Positions 8,530-15,198 of a stretch of DNA of 28,235 nucleotides are shown here, piece after piece. How positions within the stretch are numbered: the first letter of the stretch is position 1; each line of letters begins with the position of its first letter. The notes beneath the pieces are model-generated. The model did no database searches, was not told the origin of the DNA, and was given only the letters and a program-made list of their open reading frames with translations. Where the stretch lies: NCBI GenBank assembly GCA_002440845.1, contig DJVL01000011.1, positions 7,465 through 35,699 on the forward strand. The letters run 5' to 3'. A program made the translations under genes and the position numbers. The stretch is from Patescibacteria group bacterium UBA6257. GTDB lineage: Bacteria > Patescibacteriota > Minisyncoccia > UBA6257.

Positions 8530-8558
8530 ATTCTATCCAATTTATTGGAATTTTACAA
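8530..8558 (-). promoter_or_regulatory. kamA promoter with a palindrome in its spacer
   Basis: The minus strand shows TTGTAA (8553-8558), a 17-bp spacer and TAGAAT (8530-8535), followed about 15 bases later by the kamA Shine-Dalgarno site. The spacer contains a perfect inverted repeat TCCAAT-TT-ATTGGA at 8536-8549 between the two hexamers, a place where a repressor would block RNA polymerase. The operator role is inference. Confidence 0.5.
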
Positions 8559-8562
8559 AATT

Positions 8563-8591
8563 TTGACAATTAAGCTTATTTTATTTATATT
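8563..8591 (+). promoter_or_regulatory. sigma70-type promoter of tRNA-Leu
   Basis: The plus strand has TTGACA at 8563-8568, a 17-bp spacer and TATATT at 8586-8591. The predicted start near 8598 lies about 25 bases before the tRNA. It is a near-consensus promoter, divergent from the kamA promoter only a few bases away. Confidence 0.75.
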
Positions 8592-8622
8592 CTATTAAAG
8601 AAAAAACGCGAGCCATAAAAAA

Positions 8623-8707
8623 GCCCGGGTGGCGGAATTGGCAGACGCGCACGACTCAAAATCGTGTGGAGTAATCCATGAGAGTTCGAGTCTCTCCCTG
8701 GGCACCA
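8623..8707 (+). tRNA. tRNA-Leu (anticodon CAA)
   Basis: A class II tRNA folds cleanly. The acceptor GCCCGGG pairs with CCTGGGC (one G-U), the anticodon arm is CACGA-CTCAAAA-TCGTG with anticodon CAA, the variable arm is TGGA-GTAAT-CCA, and the T arm is GAGAG-TTCGAGT-CTCTC. The discriminator A is followed by an encoded CCA at 8705-8707. It reads UUG codons. An encoded CCA contrasts with the tRNA-Arg at 26991. Confidence 0.97.
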
Positions 8708-8737
8708 ATAATTATAAAAACCTTAAAAAAATAATCC

Positions 8738-9256
8738 TTAATCCCCTGCTATTTCCATAATAGCGTTTTTTACCTTTTGGGGATGAGGGATGTAGTGGAA
8801 TAAAAATTTATTTTGAGAGCCAGCGCTCTGAATTTCTATTACCCCGTAATCAAAAAAAGCCGCAAAAACTCCATTGATGGCAACCGAAATATCCTGAATT
8901 TTTTTAATTTCCAACTCGTCAACATTGTAATTAAAAAATCCCTTTTGCTCGGTTTCTATAATTCTTTTTGAAGTCACCACTATGGTATTTAAAGAATAAA
9001 TCATCAAATTATAAAAAAACAAATCCCAAATAAGCAGATAATAAAGAGCGGCTATAAACCAAAAGAGAGAGGAAACAAAAAAATACCACGGCTGATTATA
9101 AATAAGAAAATAAACTAAAAAAGGCGCGCCTGCCAAAATAAAACACATAATAGCCGGGCTGATAAAAATCAACCAGTGTTTCCTGATAACCAGAATTGTG
9201 GTTTCACCGGAAAGCTGGCTGCGGAAACTATTGGTAGAAGAAGTAAATATTGACAT
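8738..9256 (-). CDS. membrane protein with bacterial PH-like (DUF304-type) domain
   Basis: The 172-residue product has a polar N-terminus, two hydrophobic helices at about residues 28-52 and 58-85, and a C-terminal domain. That domain begins YSLNTIVVTSKRIIETEQKG and continues with VDELEIKKIQDISV and YGVIEIQSAG. This order, with the TxxRI...I..IQ...YG.I pattern, fits bacterial PH-like (bPH_2/YdbT-type) membrane proteins, whose biochemical role is mostly unknown. It is 18 bp downstream of the 84-residue membrane protein and probably shares its transcript. It is convergent with tRNA-Leu, with 30 bp between and no hairpin seen there. Family assignment is fairly good; function is unknown. Confidence 0.75.
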   Translation of the reverse strand: MSIFTSSTNSFRSQLSGETTILVIRKHWLIFISPAIMCFILAGAPFLVYFLIYNQPWYFFVSSLFWFIAALYYLLIWDLFFYNLMIYSLNTIVVTSKRIIETEQKGFFNYNVDELEIKKIQDISVAINGVFAAFFDYGVIEIQSAGSQNKFLFHYIPHPQKVKNAIMEIAGD

Positions 9257-9274
9257 AAAATTATTTTTTAAAAA

Positions 9275-9529
9275 TTACGGCGAATAGCCGCCAATAGGAT
9301 TAAAAATATTTTGTAAATCAACCCGGAAATAGGAATTTATTACTAAAACAAACATTAAAAAAGAACCGAGAAAGAAGATTAAAGAAATAATTTTTGGTTG
9401 AGTGCCTATGCCAAAACGAATTAAATGGTAAATGATAGAAAAAGCGTACCAGAAATAAAAAAATAAAATCGCTAATAGAATTATCAGCTTCAAATTAAAA
9501 TTTGATAAAAAATTAAAAATTTGATTCAT
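9275..9529 (-). CDS. small two-helix membrane protein, unknown function
   Basis: This 84-residue protein has two hydrophobic segments at about residues 13-36 and 45-66, joined by a short loop (RFGIGTQPK), with a polar tail ending IGGYSP. No family is recognised. The ATG at 9529 sits about nine bases after the start predicted from an extended -10 element at 9545-9553. The PH-domain gene follows by 18 bp, so the two form a likely pair acting at the membrane. Confidence 0.6.
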   Translation of the reverse strand: MNQIFNFLSNFNLKLIILLAILFFYFWYAFSIIYHLIRFGIGTQPKIISLIFFLGSFLMFVLVINSYFRVDLQNIFNPIGGYSP

Positions 9530-9544
9530 ATATTTTTTAATAAT

Positions 9545-9553
9545 AATATAGCA
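9545..9553 (-). promoter_or_regulatory. extended -10 promoter for the two small membrane proteins
   Basis: The minus strand reads TGC-TATATT, hexamer at 9545-9550. No good -35 is present. The predicted start near 9538 gives a leader of roughly nine bases to the ATG at 9529. It lies just downstream of the terminator of the secreted-protein gene, consistent with a new transcription unit. Confidence 0.4.
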
Positions 9554-9574
9554 TAAATAAAAAAATAAAAAAGC

Positions 9575-9603
9575 AATTCCTCCTGAAGCGCTCAGGAGGA
9601 ATT
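9575..9603 (-). terminator. intrinsic terminator of the secreted cysteine-rich gene
   Basis: A perfect 12-bp stem (9575-9586 with 9592-9603) closes a five-base loop. On the minus strand it is followed by a T-rich run (GCTTTTTTATTTTTTTAT). It lies 38 bp past the stop codon of the gene ending at 9641. Confidence 0.9.
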
Positions 9604-9640
9604 TAGAGTTTCACTTTTTAAATATTTTTAAAACTCATTG

Positions 9641-10876
9641 CTATTTCTTGATTATTCCCCACAACGATCCCGGCAGGACAGGAACGATTTCCCGCCACCA
9701 AGGAAGGTTGACAGCGTTGACTTGGAGGGTTTCTGAAGGACGATCACCAAAGCTATTAAAGCAGGTTAAGGTATAGGTGTAGAAGCCGTATTCTTTGAGT
9801 TTAAACTGATAAATGGCTCCAGGACCTCCGGTACCGATATTATTCTTCTGCCAAAGGCAATCAGGATAGGGAGAACAGGAGATATTGCAATTATCGCAAT
9901 AATCACTGGCTGACCAATGGCCTTGGTTTAACTGGGTAACCCAGACTCTGATAGGAGAAGTATCTTTGTCATTGATGGTAAAAATATCAATGGTGCAGGG
10001 TTTTCTGAAACAATTATTCTCGCAGGAAGCTATGCTAGAATAAGGACCATTGGGATTTGAGTAACAAGTACCATTCTCTTGATTACAGGCATATCTGGTA
10101 AGGGTGGTAGTGGTGGTAGAGGTGGTAGGGGTAGAAGAAGAAGGTTTACAAGCTGCTCGGCAGCTAGATAAAGAAGAATAAGAACCACTCGATTTAGCAT
10201 AACATTGCCCGGTAGAGGTGTTGCAGGAATATCTGGTAGAAGGAGGAGGGGCGGCAGTGGGGGTAGGGGTAGAAGAAGGATTACAGTAAGCCATACAAGA
10301 GGAATAAGAAGTAAATGCACCATTGGTATTTTGATGACACTGCTTTTGATTTACACTGCAAGACCAACGAGAGGAAGAAGGAGGGGTAGTGGTGGTAGAA
10401 CCACCGCAATCAGCATTAGAACTGCATTGGTTAGCTGGACAAGTAGCTTGATTAAGTTGCCTCAAGGAACAAGAATTAGCTGAACGACAAGCATAATAAG
10501 TACAAGTTGGAGAGGGGGGAGGGGTGCCACCGCCGCCACCGCAATCAGCATCAGTAGAACAAGCGTTTTTACCTGTACAAGGATTGGAAGTGTTAGAACT
10601 ATACTTCAAAGTTACCGTCTTGCAATTTCCCCCTTCACAAGTATTGTAGTGACATGTTTTTTTACCGGAAGAACCGGGAGTAGTAGTATCAGTAGTACCA
10701 CAAGAAAGGCACTTTTCTTCGCAGTCTACTATGGAGGAACCATCAAGATTAACACCAACACCAACACAAATTTTTGCACTTCCGCAAGGACAGGCAGCTA
10801 ATACTAGTTCCATAGGAAATAAAAAACAAAAAAACATCAATAACAGAAAACTGAAATATTTAAAATTATTTTTCAT
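9641..10876 (-). CDS. secreted cysteine-rich repeat protein with Thr/Pro linkers
   Basis: The 411-residue product opens with a classical signal sequence (hydrophobic core about 9-26). LAAC at 26-29 could be a signal peptidase I site or a lipobox with Cys29. Two six-cysteine units follow (Cys 75-80-85-100-106-112 and 125-130-136-146-151-157), both ending in a C-x5-CGG motif. Then come three further modules with the exact spacing C-x6-C-x13-C-x3-C (Cys 173/180/194/198, 218/225/239/243, 264/271/285/289), separated by Thr/Ser/Pro-rich linkers. A beta-rich PKD-like domain spans about 296-388 (FTINDKDTSPIRVWV, YGFYTYTLTC) and a hydrophobic tail LPWWREIVPVLPGSLWG ends it. The even spacing argues for disulfide-bonded modules outside the cell. 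It has its own promoter and terminator. Function is unknown; an adhesin or surface protein is a guess. Confidence 0.8.
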   Translation of the reverse strand: MKNNFKYFSFLLLMFFCFLFPMELVLAACPCGSAKICVGVGVNLDGSSIVDCEEKCLSCGTTDTTTPGSSGKKTCHYNTCEGGNCKTVTLKYSSNTSNPCTGKNACSTDADCGGGGGTPPPSPTCTYYACRSANSCSLRQLNQATCPANQCSSNADCGGSTTTTPPSSSRWSCSVNQKQCHQNTNGAFTSYSSCMAYCNPSSTPTPTAAPPPSTRYSCNTSTGQCYAKSSGSYSSLSSCRAACKPSSSTPTTSTTTTTLTRYACNQENGTCYSNPNGPYSSIASCENNCFRKPCTIDIFTINDKDTSPIRVWVTQLNQGHWSASDYCDNCNISCSPYPDCLWQKNNIGTGGPGAIYQFKLKEYGFYTYTLTCFNSFGDRPSETLQVNAVNLPWWREIVPVLPGSLWGIIKK

Positions 10877-10899
10877 ATATTTATTTAACTCTTACTAAT

Positions 10900-10927
10900 A
10901 TTTTAGACCAACTAATAAATAAGTCAA
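10900..10927 (-). promoter_or_regulatory. sigma70-type promoter of the secreted cysteine-rich gene
   Basis: The minus strand shows TTGACT (10922-10927), a 16-bp spacer and TAAAAT (10900-10905). The predicted start is about 17 bases before the ATG at 10876. It directly follows the terminator at 10938-10971, so this gene is probably a single-gene unit. Confidence 0.65.
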
Positions 10928-10937
10928 GGGGAAAAAG

Positions 10938-10971
10938 AAAAAGAGGCGGAAATATATTCCCGCCTCTTTTT
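10938..10971. terminator. bidirectional-looking intrinsic terminator
   Basis: A 12-bp stem pairs 10938-10949 (AAAAAGAGGCGG) with 10960-10971 around a ten-base AT-rich loop, with T-rich flanks on both strands. On the minus strand it is the likely stop for the metzincin-like lipoprotein gene, about 130 bp past its stop codon. Confidence 0.8.
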
Positions 10972-11050
10972 GTACCCGTTGTACACAAATTCATATATTT
11001 TTTCTGGATATATGTTCCATTCATAACAATAACTTTAGTGATAGCAAACC

Positions 11051-11108
11051 CTTTAAGCAACATGCTGTTGTGTTAGGCAAGCCCGCTACGACAGCATTGA
11101 GCTTAAAG
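11051..11108. repeat. imperfect 21-bp inverted repeat overlapping a gene's stop codon
   Basis: Arms 11051-11071 and 11088-11108 match at 17 of 21 positions (CTTTAAGC outer block, ATGCTGT inner block) around a 16-base GC-richer spacer (GTTAGGCAAGCCCGCT) that can pair further. The right arm contains the stop codon of the lipoprotein gene. No T-run follows either side, so it is not a standard terminator. It may be a REP-like or mobile-element end, or an RNA stability hairpin. Confidence 0.6.
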
Positions 11109-11732
11109 AAGCCTATATCCAACAGGAAGAGAGTAAAGAAGTAAAAAAAAGTTTTTTGTTTGCTCATCAATATGCCTCACCAAAGGTACTTTTGCCATTA
11201 TTGATTCTTCATCTTCAAAATGGCGAAGACAACCTAAGATGTGCCCAAATTCATGCAAATAGATAGGTACATTAAAACCGCCATTTTTATCTATTTCTAC
11301 TATCCCGTCGGAAAGAAAGGTAATAAACTCATTTTCTATCATCTTTCCTGTCATCCCAACTCCGGCGAACCCAACAATTCCTTCAAGATCCTTAAAAACA
11401 ATTTTCACTTTTGCTTTGGACGAATCATTGGTAATTACAAGAACGGCTTTGCCATCTAACACTTGATTCCATTCATCAAATACATATTGTAATTGTGGAA
11501 AATTAGTTTCATCGTATACTTCAATAATGGAATCATCTGGCCACCTTATTACATAATTTCCTCCACCATATGAATGCTCTTTAAGTAATGCTATTTCTTC
11601 AGGAGTTAAAACTGGTATTTCTGGTGCCACTGGTATTTCTGGTGCCAGAGGAATACCGCAACCACTTACATATAAAATCACTAAAATCAATAAACAAATT
11701 CCACTTCTTTTACTTGCTGTTAAGAATTTCAA
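11103..11732 (-). CDS. metzincin-like zinc metallopeptidase lipoprotein
   Basis: The 209-residue product has a lipoprotein signal ending VSGC with Cys25 as the lipid-modified residue, then a Pro-rich double repeat APEIPVAPEIPV. A compact domain follows, carrying LHEFGHILGCLRH (His160, Glu161, His164, Gly167, His171) and the Met-turn-like SIM with Met179. This resembles matrixin-type metzincins, except that one extra residue separates Gly167 from the third His; the His171 to Met179 distance of eight matches the matrixins I recall. It is predicted to be a small surface-tethered peptidase. The start is TTG at 11732, chosen because a strong Shine-Dalgarno (AAGGAAGGTG) lies seven bases upstream and the signal peptide begins right there; no ATG near it is in frame. 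It has its own promoter and a terminator at 10938-10971. The substrate is unknown. Confidence 0.8.
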   Translation of the reverse strand: MKFLTASKRSGICLLILVILYVSGCGIPLAPEIPVAPEIPVLTPEEIALLKEHSYGGGNYVIRWPDDSIIEVYDETNFPQLQYVFDEWNQVLDGKAVLVITNDSSKAKVKIVFKDLEGIVGFAGVGMTGKMIENEFITFLSDGIVEIDKNGGFNVPIYLHEFGHILGCLRHFEDEESIMAKVPLVRHIDEQTKNFFLLLYSLPVGYRLL

Positions 11733-11787
11733 AGAAATTCACCTTCCTTTTCTTAATTTTTTTAAGGTGCTAATTCTTTATTTATTA

Positions 11788-11815
11788 ATTATACCATTCT
11801 TTATATATTTGTCAA
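11788..11815 (-). promoter_or_regulatory. consensus sigma70 promoter of the metzincin-like lipoprotein
   Basis: The minus strand has a perfect TTGACA (11810-11815), a 16-bp spacer and a perfect TATAAT (11788-11793). This is the best promoter in the window. It implies strong constitutive expression and a leader of about 50 bases carrying the Shine-Dalgarno site. Confidence 0.85.
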
Positions 11816-11941
11816 ACAGATATAGCGGAGGGGAAAATTCTAGTGTATAATTATTTTACCAAAGAAAACTTAAAAAACATTATGTTTCCTATTTTAAAAA
11901 TAAACGGGGGCGCGGTTGAATCGTTTTGGGTATTGTATGTT

Positions 11942-12274
11942 TTATCTTTTATTATTGAAAGTCGCGTAGGGCTCGTAAAAAGAAGCTGATCGGTAAATTA
12001 TAACTATTAAAAACCCGCTTAAAATTCCAAACAAGAAAGCGTTTAACCAATTTTTTTGAGTTATCCCAAGCTCTAAAAAATCTTGTTTTCTAAAAAAATT
12101 ATTAAAAATTGGAAAAATAATAAAAAATAATAAAGGAAGACAACCGATGCTCCAACGGGCAACAATCCCGGAAAATAAAGTCATAAAAGAAAACGATGCC
12201 CAAGATAATAACAAGACAAAAATATAAACAAAAAGAATCTCTTCTAAAATTTTTTTATTCCCCTCATTTCCCAT
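11942..12274 (-). CDS. short membrane protein, possibly a truncated CPBP-family protein
   Basis: The 110-residue product has three hydrophobic segments (about 12-32, 38-58 and 78-96). The stretch LELGITQKNWLNAFLFGILSGFL resembles the N-terminal part of CPBP (CAAX protease/bacteriocin-processing) membrane proteins. CPBP proteins normally exceed 200 residues and carry the EExxxR and HxxxN motifs, none of which is present here. A second minus-strand frame stays open from about 11995 to 11851 with protein-like composition, so a frameshift or a decayed gene is possible. It begins 19 bp after smc ends and may be the tail of that operon. Neither gene integrity nor function is certain. Confidence 0.45.
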   Translation of the reverse strand: MGNEGNKKILEEILFVYIFVLLLSWASFSFMTLFSGIVARWSIGCLPLLFFIIFPIFNNFFRKQDFLELGITQKNWLNAFLFGILSGFLIVIIYRSASFYEPYATFNNKR

Positions 12275-12293
12275 TATAGAAATTTATAAATAA

Positions 12294-14468
12294 TCAATCT
12301 TTTACCACTTCTTCCGCTTCTTCTAATTTCAAAGAAATAAGCTGAGAGCTATTATTTTCTGATAAAGTTACGCCATAAATAACACTGGCGGCTGTCATTG
12401 TCATTCGGTTATGAGTCACAATTATAAATTGGGTATTTTTGCTTAACTCCTTTAAAATTTCCGCAAAAAATCTGCTATTTTCCTCATCTAAAGCCGCATC
12501 AATTTCATCCACTATTAAAAGCGGCGGATCTGACTGATTAATTATGGCAAGAATTAAACAAATAGCCACTAAAGTTCTCTCCCCACCCGAAAGCATTTCC
12601 AAGCTGCGAAGTTTGGTCTTGGGAATTTTTACCTTTATATCAATTCCCCACCCTAAACTATCATCGTCTTGGTTATTAAGAGTTTTTAATTCGTCGGAAC
12701 CATCGGAAACAATTTCTTCTTCTTGGTTTTTGTTAACATTCTTGGCCTTTTCAATCTGGATTAATTTCGCCTCTCCGCCTTTAAATATTAAACCAAAATA
12801 ACGATTAAACTCTTCGTTAATTTCCCTTACAGCTTCATCAAATTTTTCTTTTATCTGATTGTTAAGTTGGACTATCAATTTTTTTAAATCAAGAAAGCTT
12901 TTTTCCAAATCCTCTACTTGCTGATTTAAAAATTCATAACGGCTGGAGACATCGCGATATTCAGCTATTATATTTTCATCTTCTATCCCGATGTCGGCTA
13001 AAGCTCTTCTAAGGTTGGAGATTTTTCTTTCCAAAGACGGAAGTTCCTCAATCAAAGAATCCAATTCCTCCTCTTTTCCCAGCCGATAATTTTCCTCTAT
13101 TTCTTCAAAAGAAAAATTTGTCTCTCTCAGCCTTCTTTTAAAGTCCTCCAACCGCAAGCTGCGTTTTTCGTTTAAAATTTCTTCTTTTTGAACTTGTCTA
13201 AGCAGCAAATCTTTTTCTTCTCTTAAAACTTCTATCTCTTGAAATTTATTTTTAAAATCAACGCCTCTTTCGTTTAATAATTTCTGCTGTTCTTTTAATA
13301 GTTTATTTTTCTCGTTTATCTCGTGCTCAATCTCTTCCAATTCTCCTTTTATTTTTTTTACTTCTTCTCCAGTCTCCTTGCTCTCAATTCTATAAAAAGC
13401 ATCTAAATCTCCAATAATTTCTTTTATTCGCTTTTTAAGCAGAGAGGGATCGGAAATTTCCAAAAGCTCTTCCAGCGACTTTTTTAAAAGCTTGATTTTA
13501 CTTTCTATTTCTTTTTCAGAAAAAACCGACTGTCCTATTGCTTCTTTCCTGCCTAATTCCCTCCAAATCAAAGATTTTTTATTTTGCAAATCAATAATCT
13601 GATTGGTAAGACAGGTAATTCTGCTTTCCAGACTCTCGTCTTTTTTTTCTTTCAAAAGGCCTAATTCTATTTCTTTGTTTTTAATAGCCAACGACAATTC
13701 TGAAATCCTTTGTTCTATTTTTTTAATATCAAAATTTTGGGAAGGATTCTCTTTTATAATTTGGCGGTACCAAATTGTAAAATATTTTTTTCCCAAAAGA
13801 GATAACTCGTTTTTTATTTCTTCTCGCTTCTCCCATCTGGCAACCTGCCTTTTTAGAGAACGGAGGCGAGGAAGAATTTCCTGATGCAAAGAACGAGCTT
13901 TATCTAAATTGACCGCCGTAGAATTTAATTTTCTTTTTGCTTCTTCTTTTTTTATTTCCAAACTTTTCAATCCTAAATTTTCTTCCAGCATCATCCTCCT
14001 TTCCTGAGGCGAAACTCTTAAAATCGCGTCCGCCGATCCTTGGTTAACTATAGAAAAACCTTTTAATCCCAATTTGGCAGCCGCAGAAATTTCTATAATA
14101 TCTTTTAGCCGACAAGGTTGGCGATTTAAAAAATAACTGTTGTTTTCGTTTCTATCAATTCTTCTCAAAATGCTCAGTTCGGAAACGTCAAAAGGGAAAA
14201 TTTTTTGGCTATTGTCAAAGATTAATTCCACTTCGGCAAAACCGCTGATTAAACCTTTTTTGCCTCCTCTAAAAATTAAATCTTCTCCTTTTTCTGCTCT
14301 TAAATTTTTAAAACTTTGCTCGCCTAAAGCCCATCTGATAGCGTCAACTACATTTGATTTTCCCGAACCATTCGGACCAACAATAGCTGTAATTAAAGCC
14401 GGGAAATCAAGGACATTTTTCCCTGAAAAGGATTTAAAATTTTTTATTAAGACCCGCTTAAGAAACAT
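12294..14468 (-). CDS. smc: short SMC-type chromosome segregation ATPase without a visible hinge
   Basis: SMC proteins compact and segregate chromosomes by loop extrusion. This 724-residue protein has the N-terminal Walker A GPNGSGKSNVVDAIRWALGEQ-like segment (31-38 core), the signature MLSGGERTLVA (626-630 core) and Walker B LLIVDEIDAALDE (Asp654, Glu655), so the head is complete. Residues about 165-580 are Glu/Lys-rich coiled coil. Bacterial SMC proteins are usually about 1,150-1,200 residues with a globular hinge of about 150 residues at the middle. I see no hinge glycines or hinge domain here and no Cys zinc hook as in Rad50. An acidic insertion (about 590-610) precedes the signature motif. 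It follows rnc by 22 bp, the order known from Firmicutes. Alternative: a RecN- or Rad50-like ATPase; the head motifs favour SMC. Confidence 0.85.
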   Translation of the reverse strand: MFLKRVLIKNFKSFSGKNVLDFPALITAIVGPNGSGKSNVVDAIRWALGEQSFKNLRAEKGEDLIFRGGKKGLISGFAEVELIFDNSQKIFPFDVSELSILRRIDRNENNSYFLNRQPCRLKDIIEISAAAKLGLKGFSIVNQGSADAILRVSPQERRMMLEENLGLKSLEIKKEEAKRKLNSTAVNLDKARSLHQEILPRLRSLKRQVARWEKREEIKNELSLLGKKYFTIWYRQIIKENPSQNFDIKKIEQRISELSLAIKNKEIELGLLKEKKDESLESRITCLTNQIIDLQNKKSLIWRELGRKEAIGQSVFSEKEIESKIKLLKKSLEELLEISDPSLLKKRIKEIIGDLDAFYRIESKETGEEVKKIKGELEEIEHEINEKNKLLKEQQKLLNERGVDFKNKFQEIEVLREEKDLLLRQVQKEEILNEKRSLRLEDFKRRLRETNFSFEEIEENYRLGKEEELDSLIEELPSLERKISNLRRALADIGIEDENIIAEYRDVSSRYEFLNQQVEDLEKSFLDLKKLIVQLNNQIKEKFDEAVREINEEFNRYFGLIFKGGEAKLIQIEKAKNVNKNQEEEIVSDGSDELKTLNNQDDDSLGWGIDIKVKIPKTKLRSLEMLSGGERTLVAICLILAIINQSDPPLLIVDEIDAALDEENSRFFAEILKELSKNTQFIIVTHNRMTMTAASVIYGVTLSENNSSQLISLKLEEAEEVVKD

Positions 14469-14490
14469 AAATTTTCTAGTCTTCTAATCT

Positions 14491-15198
14491 TTAAACCTTT
14501 CTGTCTTTTTCTAGCGCTTCCAAAGCTTCCGAAGCGGCATTAATTTCGGCTTCCTGCTTTGAAAACCCTTCTCCAGAAGCGACCAATTTTTCTTTAAGAT
14601 AAACTCCGACTTGAAATTTTTTATTATGGTCCGGCCCCCAAGATTTTATAATTTTATAGGATGGCGTAATGCCGTAAAATTTCTGACTTTTTTCCTGAAA
14701 CAAACTTTTCGGGTCCTTATAGCTTCTTTTTTTAATAATATCCGGCGCTTTAACTAAAATCTGTTTTTCTATAAATTTTTCTGCGGCTTTTATCCCCTGA
14801 TCTAAATACAAAGCTCCCACAATCGCCTCCACGGCATTGGCTAATAAATAAGGCTGAGATTTTTTTAATTCTTTTTCCTCGCCTTTAGAAACCAAAATAT
14901 AATTTTTCAAATCCAATCTATTGGCTATCTCCAGCAAAGAGTCGCTGTTTATCAAAGCCGCTCTGATTCCTGTCAATTCGCCTTCCTGTAAGTTGGGATA
15001 ATTTCTAAAAAGGTATTCGGAAACCGCTATCTCCAAAACCGCATCCCCCAAAAATTCCAATCTTTCATTGTGGCCAATTTTCTGCCAATTCTTATGTTCA
15101 TTTAAAAAAGACCTGTGAGTCAAGGCCTGTTTTAAAAAATCTATATTATTAAAAGTTAATCCAAAATCTTTCTCAGCTTTATGAAAATTAATCTCCAT
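14491..15198 (-). CDS. rnc: ribonuclease III
   Basis: RNase III cuts double-stranded RNA in rRNA and mRNA processing. With the ATG at 15198 the protein is 235 residues, the normal family length. It holds the nuclease signature NERLEFLGDAVLE, the second acidic motif NAVEAIVGALYLDQG and a C-terminal double-stranded RNA binding domain (about 155-232: LFQEKSQKFYG, VASGEGFSKQEAEINAA). A longer in-frame start at 15285 adds 29 Lys-rich residues (KIIKKKKR) that are just the out-of-frame reading of the nusB tail, so I reject it. The chosen start overlaps nusB by 11 bp, suggesting translational coupling in the rpmF-nusB-rnc-smc operon. Confidence 0.95.
   Translation of the reverse strand: MEINFHKAEKDFGLTFNNIDFLKQALTHRSFLNEHKNWQKIGHNERLEFLGDAVLEIAVSEYLFRNYPNLQEGELTGIRAALINSDSLLEIANRLDLKNYILVSKGEEKELKKSQPYLLANAVEAIVGALYLDQGIKAAEKFIEKQILVKAPDIIKKRSYKDPKSLFQEKSQKFYGITPSYKIIKSWGPDHNKKFQVGVYLKEKLVASGEGFSKQEAEINAASEALEALEKDRKV

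Noticed and set aside
10030..10483. Open frames on both strands with Leu/Pro- or Arg/Gly-rich repeats
   Set aside because: They are shifted readings of the Thr/Ser/Pro linker codons of the secreted cysteine-rich protein.
10881..11063. Minus-strand open frame of 60 codons
   Set aside because: It covers a terminator hairpin and the promoter of the secreted-protein gene, and has no ribosome binding site.
11051..11108. attC-like recombination site (GTTAGGC in the spacer)
   Set aside because: Only one core-like box is present; the paired consensus box is not in the right place and no integrase is in view.
11882..11980. Small plus-strand open frame of about 32 codons starting MFPILKING
   Set aside because: No ribosome binding site or family signal, and it overlaps the end of the minus-strand membrane gene.
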